From: Candidatus Ozemobacteraceae bacterium | Lineage (GTDB): Bacteria; Muiribacteriota; Ozemobacteria; Ozemobacterales; Ozemobacteraceae | DNA: 64,000 nt | Direction of reading: 5' to 3' | Assembly (NCBI GenBank): GCA_035373905.1 | Contig: DAOSOK010000022.1 | Span: 24,867 to 88,866, forward strand | Shown here: positions 55,861 to 63,940 of the stretch, one piece after another | How the letters are laid out: each line of letters starts with the position of its first letter | Position numbering within the stretch: position 1 is the stretch's first letter | Made by a program: the position numbers and the translations under genes | Notes under the pieces: model-generated | What the model saw: the letters and a program-made list of their open reading frames with translations, nothing else | Databases searched by the model: none | What the model was told of the DNA's origin: nothing

Positions 55861-56037
55861 ATGTTATCCATGCCCGTTATCGCTCGAGTTGCGGGGCCGG
55901 TCATCGGCGGTGCGCTCGGCTTCGCGTATCACAAGGTGGTCGGCTGCGCGGGCGGAACGTGCCCGATCGTCGCCAGTCCGTATCTGAGCGTCTTGTACGG
56001 CGCCCTGATCGGCTTTCTGGTTCAGTCGGGCCGGTGA
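55861..56037 (+). CDS. Very small DUF6132-type membrane protein
   Basis: 58 residues, too short for many gene finders. It begins MLSMPVIARVAGPVIGGALG, continues with CAGGTCPI, and ends in a second hydrophobic helix (YLSVLYGALIGFLVQ). The CxGGTCPI signature between two helices is typical of DUF6132. The ATG is preceded by AGGAGG. It follows the DUF2892 gene by 22 bases, in the same sigma-54 operon, and its last 16 bases overlap the end of the activator gene on the other strand. Confidence 0.8.
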   Translation: MLSMPVIARVAGPVIGGALGFAYHKVVGCAGGTCPIVASPYLSVLYGALIGFLVQSGR

Positions 56038-57098
56038 CTTCCTGACGGGAGTCCTGCGACCTGATACCGCTGCAGTCTCATCTGGAGGCCTCGCAGCGAG
56101 ATGCCCAGCGCGCGGGCCGTATGCGTCTTGTTCCGGTTGCATCGCTCGAAAACGGCCAGGATGTGCTCGCGGATCACATCTTCCAGTTTCGTGATTCCGT
56201 CCGTTCCGCCCGAGGTCGTGCCGTGCAGCGCCTCGTGATGCCGGCCCCGGTCGAACGGCGCTTCCCCGCGACGAACCCGCTGCGGGAGAGCGTCTGCCGT
56301 CACCGTTGCGCCTTCGGCCATGGCTACGGCGAACTGGACGACGTTTTCGAGTTCGCGGATGTTGCCCGGCCAGGGATACCTTTTCAGAATGCGCAGAGCT
56401 GCCGGCGTCCAGCGGAGATCCGTCCGTCCGGCCTCTGCTGCCATGCGGCGGAGAAACGCCTCGGCCAGCGGGGTGATGTCTTCCGTCCGGTCGCGCAGGG
56501 CCGGCAGGGTAATCGTGAAGAGGTTGATCCGGAAGTAGAGGTCCTCGCGGAACGCCCCTGATTCGACAAAGCGCTCGAGCGGCCGGTTTGTCGCTGCCAC
56601 CACCCGGACATCCACGGAATGTGGTTCCCGGGCGCCCACGGGCTGGATTTCGCCGCTCTGCAGGACTCGCAACAGCTTGACCTGCTGCATGAGCGGCAGA
56701 TCGCCGATTTCGTCGAGAAACAGGGTGCCGCCGTCGGCCTGGTCGAAATACCCCGCGTGGTCGGCCAGAGCGCCCGTGAAGCTGCCTTTCCTGTGGCCGA
56801 ACAGGGCGCTTTCGAACAATTCCTGGGGGATGGCGCCGGAATTGACCGCGACGAACGGACGCCGGGCGCGCGGACTGCGCATGTGGATCGCGCGGGCGAC
56901 GACTTCCTTGCCCGTGCCCGATTCGCCTCGCAGCAACACCGGACCCCGATGAGGCGCGACTTTGTCGACGACCTGGCAGATCGACTTGACCTTGTCGGAG
57001 TCGCCGAAGAGGCAGTGGCCGGTCGCGGTGAGAGCCGGAGGTGCGGACGTCGTCCGGGAATGTTCGCGTGCCATGGCAACAGGGTAGCATGCATTCAC
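56022..57098 (-). CDS. Sigma-54-dependent activator, PspF-like (AAA+ and Fis-type HTH, no sensor domain)
   Basis: 358 residues. After only about 30 N-terminal residues the AAA+ domain starts, with Walker A GESGTGKE (58-65), the sigma-54 contact loop GSFTGA (105-110, a Ser variant of GAFTGA), Walker B TLFLDE near 125-130, and the arginine-rich sensor II region. A Fis-type helix-turn-helix ends the protein (HTARALGISLRGLQMRLQRY). There is no receiver, GAF or PAS domain, so the activator must be controlled by a partner or by its own amount. A palindrome lies 9 bases upstream of the ATG. It converges with the small operon that it probably activates. A later ATG at codon 9 is an alternative start. 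Confidence 0.92.
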   Translation of the reverse strand: MNACYPVAMAREHSRTTSAPPALTATGHCLFGDSDKVKSICQVVDKVAPHRGPVLLRGESGTGKEVVARAIHMRSPRARRPFVAVNSGAIPQELFESALFGHRKGSFTGALADHAGYFDQADGGTLFLDEIGDLPLMQQVKLLRVLQSGEIQPVGAREPHSVDVRVVAATNRPLERFVESGAFREDLYFRINLFTITLPALRDRTEDITPLAEAFLRRMAAEAGRTDLRWTPAALRILKRYPWPGNIRELENVVQFAVAMAEGATVTADALPQRVRRGEAPFDRGRHHEALHGTTSGGTDGITKLEDVIREHILAVFERCNRNKTHTARALGISLRGLQMRLQRYQVAGLPSGSHRPD

Positions 57099-57106
57099 GG
57101 ATTATT

Positions 57107-57125
57107 CCATGCAAAATATGCATGG
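57107..57125 (-). promoter_or_regulatory. Palindromic operator upstream of the sigma-54 activator gene
   Basis: CCATGCA-AAATA-TGCATGG: half-sites identical to those at 55448-55466, with a different spacer. It lies 9 bases upstream of the activator ATG, so binding there would probably limit the activator's own expression. Confidence 0.75.
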
Positions 57126-57142
57126 CGATTGTGTGAGCCACC

Positions 57143-57574
57143 TCATTCGCATTGTCCGGTTGCGTCTGGCCATGACCGGGTTTCTGTGGCCAGGGTTTCC
57201 TGGAACTTTCTTCGAAATTCCAGAACTTCCAGCCATCTTTTGCATCGCTCGCGGACTTCCTGCTGTTTGGCCGGAGGGAGTTTGGAGGCCGCTTCATCGC
57301 ATTCCGCGGAAAACGTGTGGATCTGACGGACGGCAAGGATGAGCCAGAAATACGCCTCCGCAAAGTCCTGGGGAACGCCCTTCCCACGCAGATACATGGC
57401 GGCGAGATTGACTTTCGCCTTCGCGTTTCCCTGCTCGGCCAGGTCGCGGAGAATGGTGACATACGTGGCGATTTCGCCGCGTTTTCGCGCCGCATCGGCA
57501 TCGTCCCAGGCATCCCCAAAACTGGGGACGCTCAAGGATGCGACCCAGAACATCACCACAAGGAGCCTCTTCAT
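57143..57574 (-). CDS. Exported Sel1-repeat protein
   Basis: 143 residues from the ATG at 57574 (GAGGGG upstream), with a signal peptide of about 20 residues (cut near SFGDA). The next section is one to two Sel1-type repeats: ILRDLAEQGNAKAKVNLAAM, then YLRGKGVPQDFAEAYFWLILA. The C-terminal 60 residues are a charged helix. Sel1 repeats mediate protein contacts. Located just upstream of the sigma-54 activator on the same strand, separated by the palindromic operator. Confidence 0.85.
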   Translation of the reverse strand: MKRLLVVMFWVASLSVPSFGDAWDDADAARKRGEIATYVTILRDLAEQGNAKAKVNLAAMYLRGKGVPQDFAEAYFWLILAVRQIHTFSAECDEAASKLPPAKQQEVRERCKRWLEVLEFRRKFQETLATETRSWPDATGQCE

Positions 57575-57702
57575 CCGGTACCCCTCATTTCTCTTTCTAT
57601 AATACCTCATCGCCCCTGCGTGTTGCCAACAAACTGCGACTGCCGCGGGAACGGCCCGCTTCCGCGGTCGGCATGATCCTGCGGGGAAAGGGTCTGCACG
57701 AT

Positions 57703-57737
57703 GAAAACCCCGCCCGGACGAAGACGTTCGGGCGGGG
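57703..57737 (-). terminator. Intrinsic terminator (minus strand) after the gene at 57762
   Basis: Positions 57708-57720 pair with 57725-57737 (one G-U pair) around a 4-base loop. A's at 57704-57707 give a T-run on the minus strand. Confidence 0.85.
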
Positions 57738-57761
57738 TCGGTCGGAGTGGAAACGGTGAGA

Positions 57762-58613
57762 TCATTCGAAGCGGGGCAGCTTCTCCCAATTGGAAGTGTC
57801 GGGACTGTTGATGTCCTCGAACCCGTACTTGTCGCCGTCCTTGGTCAGAACGATGACGAACGTCTCGGCGCCTTCGGTACGCAGAAAGGCCAGCACGGTG
57901 CCCTTGGCCATGAAAGGCGGAGCGCTGCGCAACTCGCCGACCTCGGTCACGTCGCCGATGTCGCGGCGCAGTTCCTCGAGAGCCTTCGGCAGGTCGGCGG
58001 GCTTGATCTTCTTCTTGTTGGCGTCGTTGCACACCGACAGCAACTCCTCGCCGTCGCCGCGTCCGATGGCGCGTAGTACCTTCTCGGCGACCGCGCGCGG
58101 ATTCTTGCGATCAACGACTGCCCGGGCGGCGGCGGGGGAAAGGATGTCGGGTTCCGATGGCGGGGCCGGGGCGGGAGTCTGGGTGGCGAAGACGATCGAT
58201 TTGATCTGCGTGGGATCGAGCATCAGTTCCTCGGTCTTGCCAGTGTCGGGGTTCTCCCCGACGCAGTCGAGGGTGGCCGATGTGTAATGGGTCTTGATGC
58301 TGGGAAACTTCAGGTCGTAGGTCTTGCCGTCGCGGGCGACGACGTGGTAGACGCCACCTTTGGCCTCGATCTTCGCCACGTTCTTGAACAACAGCTTGAC
58401 CTTGCCGGTCGCGGCGTTACCCTCGATGTACCCTTCCGAACTGATGCCCGATATCTTCAGTTCGCGGTCCGTCGGTTCACGGGTCTGGGTCTTGTCCAGG
58501 ACGATCGTGGCGGGGATGGGATCCACCGTTCCGTAAAACGCCGCCACCAGCGCGGGCCAAGCCAGGAAGATGACCAGCGCGCCCCACCACGGAAATCTTG
58601 TTCGATCGCTCAT
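57762..58613 (-). CDS. Hypothetical membrane-anchored protein
   Basis: 283 residues. A signal anchor lies at about residues 9-27 (WWGALVIFLAWPALVAAFYG). Next comes a beta-rich domain (residues 40-135) with repeated short strands (VKLLFKNVAKIEAKGG, YDLKFPSIKTHY), then a Pro-rich linker. The C-terminal domain (about 165-283) has the look of the DUF3887/DUF4878-type lumazine-binding-like folds: VLRAIGRGDGEELLSV, then strands that end in YGFEDIN. No function can be named. It is followed by its own terminator. Confidence 0.65.
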   Translation of the reverse strand: MSDRTRFPWWGALVIFLAWPALVAAFYGTVDPIPATIVLDKTQTREPTDRELKISGISSEGYIEGNAATGKVKLLFKNVAKIEAKGGVYHVVARDGKTYDLKFPSIKTHYTSATLDCVGENPDTGKTEELMLDPTQIKSIVFATQTPAPAPPSEPDILSPAAARAVVDRKNPRAVAEKVLRAIGRGDGEELLSVCNDANKKKIKPADLPKALEELRRDIGDVTEVGELRSAPPFMAKGTVLAFLRTEGAETFVIVLTKDGDKYGFEDINSPDTSNWEKLPRFE

Positions 58614-58795
58614 GTAGGTGTCTCCTCGAAATTCGATGTGGTATGGCGATTTACCACGACGGGAGTCCCCAGGGGAGGTCGTCCCGGAGGGCCGAATTCA
58701 TCTCGCCGTGTATCTCGCCCGTCACCGGTCACCGCCGAAAGGTGTCCCGGTGCTTCTGCGGGTTTCCGAAAAAGGTTGAACGCCGGACCTGGCCA

Positions 58796-59800
58796 CTATT
58801 TCGGCAGGTTGGACGTGCGCATCCGGGAGCACTTGTTGAAAGCGGCGCGGGCGAAGGGAGGGGCTTTGGCCACGCCGGGCCGCTCTTCGGTCAGGAAGGA
58901 GACGTTCCAGACGCGGGTGATGCCCTGGGCCGCCTCTGCGTCGCGCTGGACGGCGACCATGAAGGTGAGGGCCCAGACGACCGGTTCCCCGAGCAGGTTC
59001 CGTTTGTAGCAATACCAATTCTTGTCGACCACCGCTGCCCGGATGGCTTTTTCGCCGGGTTGACAGGTGGAATTGAAGTAATCGAGGGCTGCCTGGGCGA
59101 GCTGGTCGGGTTGTCCTGGCCCGCCAAACCCCTTTTCATGCGAGGGGAAGACGAACTCGTTCATCTCCTTCTCTGCCTTGGCGGCGGTGGCTTTTTCGAT
59201 TTCGTCAACCTTGCCCAGCCAGGTTCGGGCTTCCTGGTTGCCCGGATCGAAGACGACCGCCATTTCCAGGAGCTTTCGGTTGCGGGCGAACACCGCCGGC
59301 CGGGCCGCCTCGGCCATATCGGCGACCATGCCGAGTTCGACTGCGGCCTGCTCCACCATGCCGGTGGCGGCGTCGCGGCTTCCCGTCTCGACGCTGGCCA
59401 GTCCCCGCTCGAGGCTCTGCAGGATGGCCTCGACCGACCGGTTGCCCTCGAACGGGGCGTCATCGCCGGCGATCCGGGTCCAGGCCTCATTGATCTCATT
59501 AGTGGTCTTGCCGTGTTCCTGGGCTTTGGCCAGCATGTTCTGCACGGCGACGAGATCCTTCTCGAGGAAAGCCTTCAGTTTCCCTAAGACCTGCTCATAC
59601 TCTTCGGGACCCGTAAACTGGCCTGAGCTCATCTGGTCGAACAGTTCCTGGTTCCGGTCCAGGATGTCCCCCATCTCCTTCCAGCTGCGGACGATCTCCG
59701 CCTTGTCCGTCACCTTGGCCCACAATGGAGAACCGGAAAACAGGGGGAAGAGGATTCCAACGATCAATGTGATGAATGCGGCAAATCGGGCGAAATTCAC
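58796..59800 (-). CDS. Exported helical hypothetical protein
   Basis: 334 residues from GTG 59800 (GGAGG 8 bases upstream); a frame to 59854 lacks a ribosome site. A signal peptide covers about residues 1-27 (cut near PLWA). Residues 30-230 are predominantly helical, charged and rich in Ala and Glu, with a possible TPR-like turn (ARNRKLLEMAVVFDPGNQEA, about residue 165). The last 100 residues are more mixed with several Cys and Trp (NWYCYKRNL). No family was recognised. Confidence 0.65.
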   Translation of the reverse strand: MNFARFAAFITLIVGILFPLFSGSPLWAKVTDKAEIVRSWKEMGDILDRNQELFDQMSSGQFTGPEEYEQVLGKLKAFLEKDLVAVQNMLAKAQEHGKTTNEINEAWTRIAGDDAPFEGNRSVEAILQSLERGLASVETGSRDAATGMVEQAAVELGMVADMAEAARPAVFARNRKLLEMAVVFDPGNQEARTWLGKVDEIEKATAAKAEKEMNEFVFPSHEKGFGGPGQPDQLAQAALDYFNSTCQPGEKAIRAAVVDKNWYCYKRNLLGEPVVWALTFMVAVQRDAEAAQGITRVWNVSFLTEERPGVAKAPPFARAAFNKCSRMRTSNLPK

Positions 59801-59920
59801 GGGACCAGCCTCCTTGAGCGTTTTGGATGATCCGTCATCGTGACAGGCTATCACGCCTCGGGTTTTCCAGTCTCGGGGACCGACGGCCGAAATCCAGTTA
59901 CCGATATTGGGCGGAAAGCA

Positions 59921-60544
59921 TCATTCACGAAGCAGATGCTCAAACTGTTCCAGAAATCGGGCCACATGCAGTCCGTCCGCAAGGCCGTGATGCACCTGGA
60001 TGGAAACGGGAAGCATTTGCTTATTCCCTTGCCGATGGACTTTTCCGAACGTGATTCGCGGAATGGAATCCTCCGAGCGAAGCGACTTCGAATAGGTGAG
60101 TCCCGTGAAATGGTGCCAGGGAATGCTCGAATAAAAGATCTGGTCGGCCCGTTCGTTCTGGTCGATGCACATGCCTGACCGCGCCCGGGTTTGCTCGATG
60201 CTCTTGACCGCCTCACGCGCGAACGTGGCGAAGTCATCGAAAAACTCGATGAAGCAGCAGCCGAACGTCTCGTCAGGCCGAAGCACCGTCGCCGACCCGT
60301 GAATGCGGTCGAAACAGGCGACCCGGCCGTCGACGATGCGCAGTCTCAGCTCCTCGACCCGGTTCGCCGCAATGAGAGACTTGTGGAGATACCGCAGAAA
60401 AAAGGATTCCCCGGCCTGTTTCGCGGCCCGCCATGTGACTGCGCAGTCGAGCGCCGTCGACAAACTCCAATACGGGTCATCCAGACTGCAAAAATGCCGG
60501 AAATGCTCTTTCCGCTTCCAGGTTTCGATGTCGATATGCTGCAT
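59921..60544 (-). CDS. Chloramphenicol acetyltransferase-like protein (CatA family)
   Basis: 207 residues from the ATG at 60544, with GGAGAGGG at a good distance; an ATG two codons earlier is too close to it. The protein follows the type A chloramphenicol acetyltransferase plan: IDIETWKRKEHF near the start, SLSTALDC, then WHHFTGLTYS, and the catalytic HHGLADG block at residues 185-191 (HHxxxDG). The fold uses acetyl-CoA to acetylate a hydroxyl. Many distant members are not resistance enzymes, so activity on chloramphenicol is not certain. A palindrome (60620-60640) and a MITE-like element lie upstream. Confidence 0.85.
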   Translation of the reverse strand: MQHIDIETWKRKEHFRHFCSLDDPYWSLSTALDCAVTWRAAKQAGESFFLRYLHKSLIAANRVEELRLRIVDGRVACFDRIHGSATVLRPDETFGCCFIEFFDDFATFAREAVKSIEQTRARSGMCIDQNERADQIFYSSIPWHHFTGLTYSKSLRSEDSIPRITFGKVHRQGNKQMLPVSIQVHHGLADGLHVARFLEQFEHLLRE

Positions 60545-60619
60545 TGGCATCCCTCTCCGAAATTCGTACGACAACTGTATCACGGATGTGGCTGACCGGC
60601 CGACCGGAATGTTGTATGT

Positions 60620-60640
60620 ATGCTAATATATATTTAGCAT
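60620..60640. promoter_or_regulatory. Palindrome upstream of the CatA-like gene
   Basis: ATGCTAA-TATATAT-TTAGCAT: a perfect 7-bp inverted repeat with a 7-base AT spacer. It is 76 bases upstream of the CatA-like start and next to the MITE-like element. It may be an operator or, with the TTTT that follows it on the plus strand, a weak terminator. Confidence 0.45.
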
Positions 60641-60661
60641 TTTCATAATCGCCCGCTCGAT

Positions 60662-60839
60662 TACTGCTCGTCTCACAGGTAACACGACAATCACCCGCAT
60701 ACTCGATACCGTTCGTGCTGAGCTTGTCGAAGCACGAACAGCCACTTGCAGATGATTCCTCATTTCGCCCTTCGACAGGCTCAGGGCGAACGGGTGGCTT
60801 TCATTCTGCAGGAATCAATAACATATGAGACGAGTAGTA
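60662..60839. repeat. MITE-like repeat element, copy B
   Basis: The terminal inverted repeats are TACTGCTCGTCTCACA (60662-60677) and TATGAGACGAGTAGTA (60824-60839), which pair at 14 of 16 positions. Inside are two REP-like arms, GTTCGTGCTGAGCTTGTCGA and, inverted, TTCGACAGGCTCAGGGCGAA. It has no coding capacity, and its ends and left half match copy A at 2946-3129. Confidence 0.78.
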
Positions 60840-60893
60840 TTTTCTGGGCCGGGTGAATGGAACAGGATACAATGGCATCGGGAAGGCACGTTC

Positions 60894-61934
60894 ATGATTC
60901 TGCTGAAAGACCATACGATCGAAGAGCTTCACGCGCACCTCGCTTCGGCGGGGGTTTCCCTCGTCATGGCGAAAAAACTCCAGGCCGCGGCCATCCGTGA
61001 GGACAGGTGGCTTCCCGAGGGGCCGGGGCTTTCCCCGCGGGTGCTGGCCCGCGTCAGGACCATCGCGGAGATTCCCCGGCTGACGCTCCTGGAAAAGGTC
61101 GTCTCGCCCGTCGACGGCTTCGCCCGCTATGTGTTTCGCGGTGACGGGCCGGATCCGTTCGAAGCCGTCCGCATTCCCCTCGCGAGCCAGTCCGGCGAGA
61201 CGTTCTACGCCGTCTGCGTCAGCTCCCAGGTCGGCTGCGCCATGGGCTGCGCCTTCTGCTTCACCGGCCGCATGGGCTTCAGGCGCAACCTGTCGACCTG
61301 GGAAATCATCGACCAGATTATACGCATCAAAATAGATTCACCCCATCCTCTTCGAAGCGTCGTGTTCATGGGAATGGGCGAGCCGATGCACAACTATGAC
61401 GCGGTCATGCGTGCCGTTTCGATTCTCGCCGAGCCCTGCGGAATGGCAATGTCGCCGAAGTCGATCACCATTTCCACCTCCGGCGTCGTCCCGGGAATTC
61501 GGCGTCTCGCCGCCGAGAAAAGGCCGCTCAAGCTCATCGTCTCTCTTTCCTGCGCCGATCCGACGCGCCGGCAGGAGTTGATGCCCGTCGAGAAAACCTG
61601 GACCACGGGCGAATTGATGCAGACCATCCGGGAATACCACGAAACGACGAAACAGCGGGTCACCCTGGCCTGGACCATGATTTCCGGCGTCAATACCAGC
61701 CCCCTCGACGCGAGGCAGCTCGCCGAACTGACGCGCGGACTGCCCTTCCGGCTCGAACTGATCGATGTGAACGATCCGACCGGCCGCTTCAAACCCCCGA
61801 CCCAGGCCGAACTGGACATCTTCCGCGATGCCCTGAGCGCCGAACGCGTGAAACCCGTGACGCGCCGCTCCAGCGGCGGAATCGACATCCGCGCCGCCTG
61901 CGGCATGCTCGCCGGAGACACGGCATCTCGATGA
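60894..61934 (+). CDS. Radical-SAM RNA methyltransferase, divergent RlmN/Cfr family
   Basis: 346 residues from ATG 60894 (GGGAAGG upstream); the frame back to 60825 would start in the MITE. The radical-SAM cluster motif CAMGCAFC gives Cys115, Cys119 and Cys122, and the methyl-accepting Cys336 lies in the late block GIDIRAACGML; both are needed for the RlmN/Cfr two-cysteine mechanism. FMGMGEPMHN and ISTSGVVPGIRRL are also conserved. It differs from RlmN in two places: LSCAD replaces LSLHA, and LIDVNDP replaces the usual LIPWNP. It may methylate C2 or C8 of A2503 of 23S rRNA, or another RNA. Which one cannot be told. Confidence 0.85.
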   Translation: MILLKDHTIEELHAHLASAGVSLVMAKKLQAAAIREDRWLPEGPGLSPRVLARVRTIAEIPRLTLLEKVVSPVDGFARYVFRGDGPDPFEAVRIPLASQSGETFYAVCVSSQVGCAMGCAFCFTGRMGFRRNLSTWEIIDQIIRIKIDSPHPLRSVVFMGMGEPMHNYDAVMRAVSILAEPCGMAMSPKSITISTSGVVPGIRRLAAEKRPLKLIVSLSCADPTRRQELMPVEKTWTTGELMQTIREYHETTKQRVTLAWTMISGVNTSPLDARQLAELTRGLPFRLELIDVNDPTGRFKPPTQAELDIFRDALSAERVKPVTRRSSGGIDIRAACGMLAGDTASR

Positions 61935-62173
61935 TTGCGTCCGGCCGGAATCTGTCAGGCTGCTGCCGATCGCGCCGGTAATCCAGTCGCAAGTTTCCCT
62001 GAACGGTGAAAGACGCTTCTTGCCCCGAAAAATTCAGGAATGGTATCCTTCGTTCGTTCGGGGAAATGCGGGTGTTTTGTGCCAATTCCCAAGACCCAAG
62101 AGTGATGTGCGGATCGATGACGAGGAACGAATCCTGTCGTGGTCCCACGCAGAAGAACTCGGTCGGAGGAACA

Positions 62174-63940
62174 ATGACTTCATCGACCGGTAAGGAGCCG
62201 ACAATGGCGCTTCCAAAGATTGGTTATGACATCGGGAAAGAAAGTTTGCGCAACAACTGTTTCTGCTTCCTCCGGGAACACGTCGAAAAGCATCCAGACC
62301 GTGTTTGCATGAAGTGGGTCAACACGAAGAACAAAATGTGGTTCGACTACAACCCCTTCGCCCGGACGCTGACGCACGATGCGTTCACCTATAAGAACAT
62401 TTACGACATGGTCGTCCATGTGGCCGCCGGATACAAGAAGCTCGGGGTCGAAAAGGGCGACTGCGCGCTGGTCTATGTGCCCATGATTCCGTGGCTCTAC
62501 GCCGGCATGTTCGCCTTCCAGATGTTGGGCGTCAGGTGCATTTTCCTGGATTCCTTTGCGCGGGCCGATCAGCTGGGCTACGTTGCCGACCTCTGCAAGC
62601 CGAAAGTCTGGCTGTCGGGCGAGCGGGGTTTTTCGATGGGAAACGGCCAGCCCGCGCTCGAGGCGATTCCTGTGAAGATCAATATGGGGCCATGCACGAA
62701 AACCTGGACAGCTCGCTTCGAAGAGCTCCTTCAAACGCCCGAGACCGCCGAGCCGGTTCCGGTCGAGCAGGAGCACACCGCGCTCATCACGTTCACCACT
62801 GGCTCGTCGGGAACGCCAAAGGGGGCCGATCGTTCGCACCGGTTCCTCGCCGCGCAGCATTACGCCATCGACGCCTGTCTGCCGTACGAAGCGAGCGACC
62901 TGGATCTCCCGGTCTTTCCCATCTTTTCGCTGAACAACCTCGCGGCGGGCGTGACCACCGTCCTGCCGGCCATCAACGTGGCGGAGCCGGCGGACAACGA
63001 CGCGTATGTGCTCTACACGCAGATCACGGGGGAGAACATCACCACTCTCACGCTGAACCCCTCACTGCTCAACGGGTTGAACAAATACTGCCTCGAGAAG
63101 GGAAAGACCCTGCCCGGGCTGCGTCGTGTCGCCGCCGGTGGTGCCGCCGTGTCGCGCGACGTCGTGGCGGAATTCGCGAAGATTGCGCCGAACGCGGAAC
63201 TCGTCGTCATGTATGGCTCCACCGAGGCCGAACCGATGGCCCACATCACAGGCAAGGAGATGCTCGCCCAGCGCAGCGTCACGGAAGACGATCCCGAACT
63301 CGTCGATGCCGGCGTCAACGTGGGGCACTTCGCCCATGGCCTGCAGTACAAGTTCATCAAGATCGTGCGCGGCCCCATTGAAATCGCTTCTGACAAACAA
63401 TGGGCCGATCTCGAGGTTCCGCCGGGAAACGTCGGCGAACTTCTGGTTGCCGGCGAGCATGTCTGTCGCGCCTATTATAATAACCCCGAAGCCTTCAGGA
63501 CATCGAAGATTCGCGATCACAACGACATCGTGTGGCACCGAACGGGTGATCTCGGACGCCTCGACCAGAAGGAAAACATCTGGATCGTCGGCCGCATTCA
63601 CAACGTTATCGAGCGCGCCGGAACGTATCTCTTCCCCGTACAGGCTGAAGTCGTGCTGAAACGCCAGCCCTACACCCGGCTGGCCGCCTATCTCGGCGTT
63701 CCCGACCAGAAGCTCGGCGAGAAGACCGTCTGCGTGATCGCGCCGAAGGATCCCGCCGACATCGGGAACAAGCAGCTCTGCGCCGAACGCGAAGCCGAGA
63801 TTCGACGGATCATGACCAAGAACCAGATTCCCGTCGACCAGGTGATTTTCCACCCGGACATTCCGATGGATCTGCGCCACCGCTCGAAGGTCGAGTACGG
63901 CATCCTCCGCGAAGAACTGAAAAAGGCCGACCTGGTCTGA
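62174..63940 (+). CDS. AMP-dependent acyl-CoA synthetase/ligase family protein
   Basis: 588 residues from ATG 62174 (GGAGGA upstream). A second ATG at 62204 has its own AAGGAG and is an equally good start. The adenylation motifs are present: the P-loop TFTTGSSGTPKG (about residue 200), the YGSTEAEP block (near 350), and TGDLGRLDQKENIW with the following GR.HNVIERAG hinge. The C-terminal catalytic Lys region is near HRSKVEYG. It activates a carboxylic acid as an acyl-AMP. It resembles the fatty-acid-CoA ligase and OleC-type proteins, with no specificity visible. It is a single gene, and the last 60 bases of the window after it hold nothing. Confidence 0.88.
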   Translation: MTSSTGKEPTMALPKIGYDIGKESLRNNCFCFLREHVEKHPDRVCMKWVNTKNKMWFDYNPFARTLTHDAFTYKNIYDMVVHVAAGYKKLGVEKGDCALVYVPMIPWLYAGMFAFQMLGVRCIFLDSFARADQLGYVADLCKPKVWLSGERGFSMGNGQPALEAIPVKINMGPCTKTWTARFEELLQTPETAEPVPVEQEHTALITFTTGSSGTPKGADRSHRFLAAQHYAIDACLPYEASDLDLPVFPIFSLNNLAAGVTTVLPAINVAEPADNDAYVLYTQITGENITTLTLNPSLLNGLNKYCLEKGKTLPGLRRVAAGGAAVSRDVVAEFAKIAPNAELVVMYGSTEAEPMAHITGKEMLAQRSVTEDDPELVDAGVNVGHFAHGLQYKFIKIVRGPIEIASDKQWADLEVPPGNVGELLVAGEHVCRAYYNNPEAFRTSKIRDHNDIVWHRTGDLGRLDQKENIWIVGRIHNVIERAGTYLFPVQAEVVLKRQPYTRLAAYLGVPDQKLGEKTVCVIAPKDPADIGNKQLCAEREAEIRRIMTKNQIPVDQVIFHPDIPMDLRHRSKVEYGILREELKKADLV

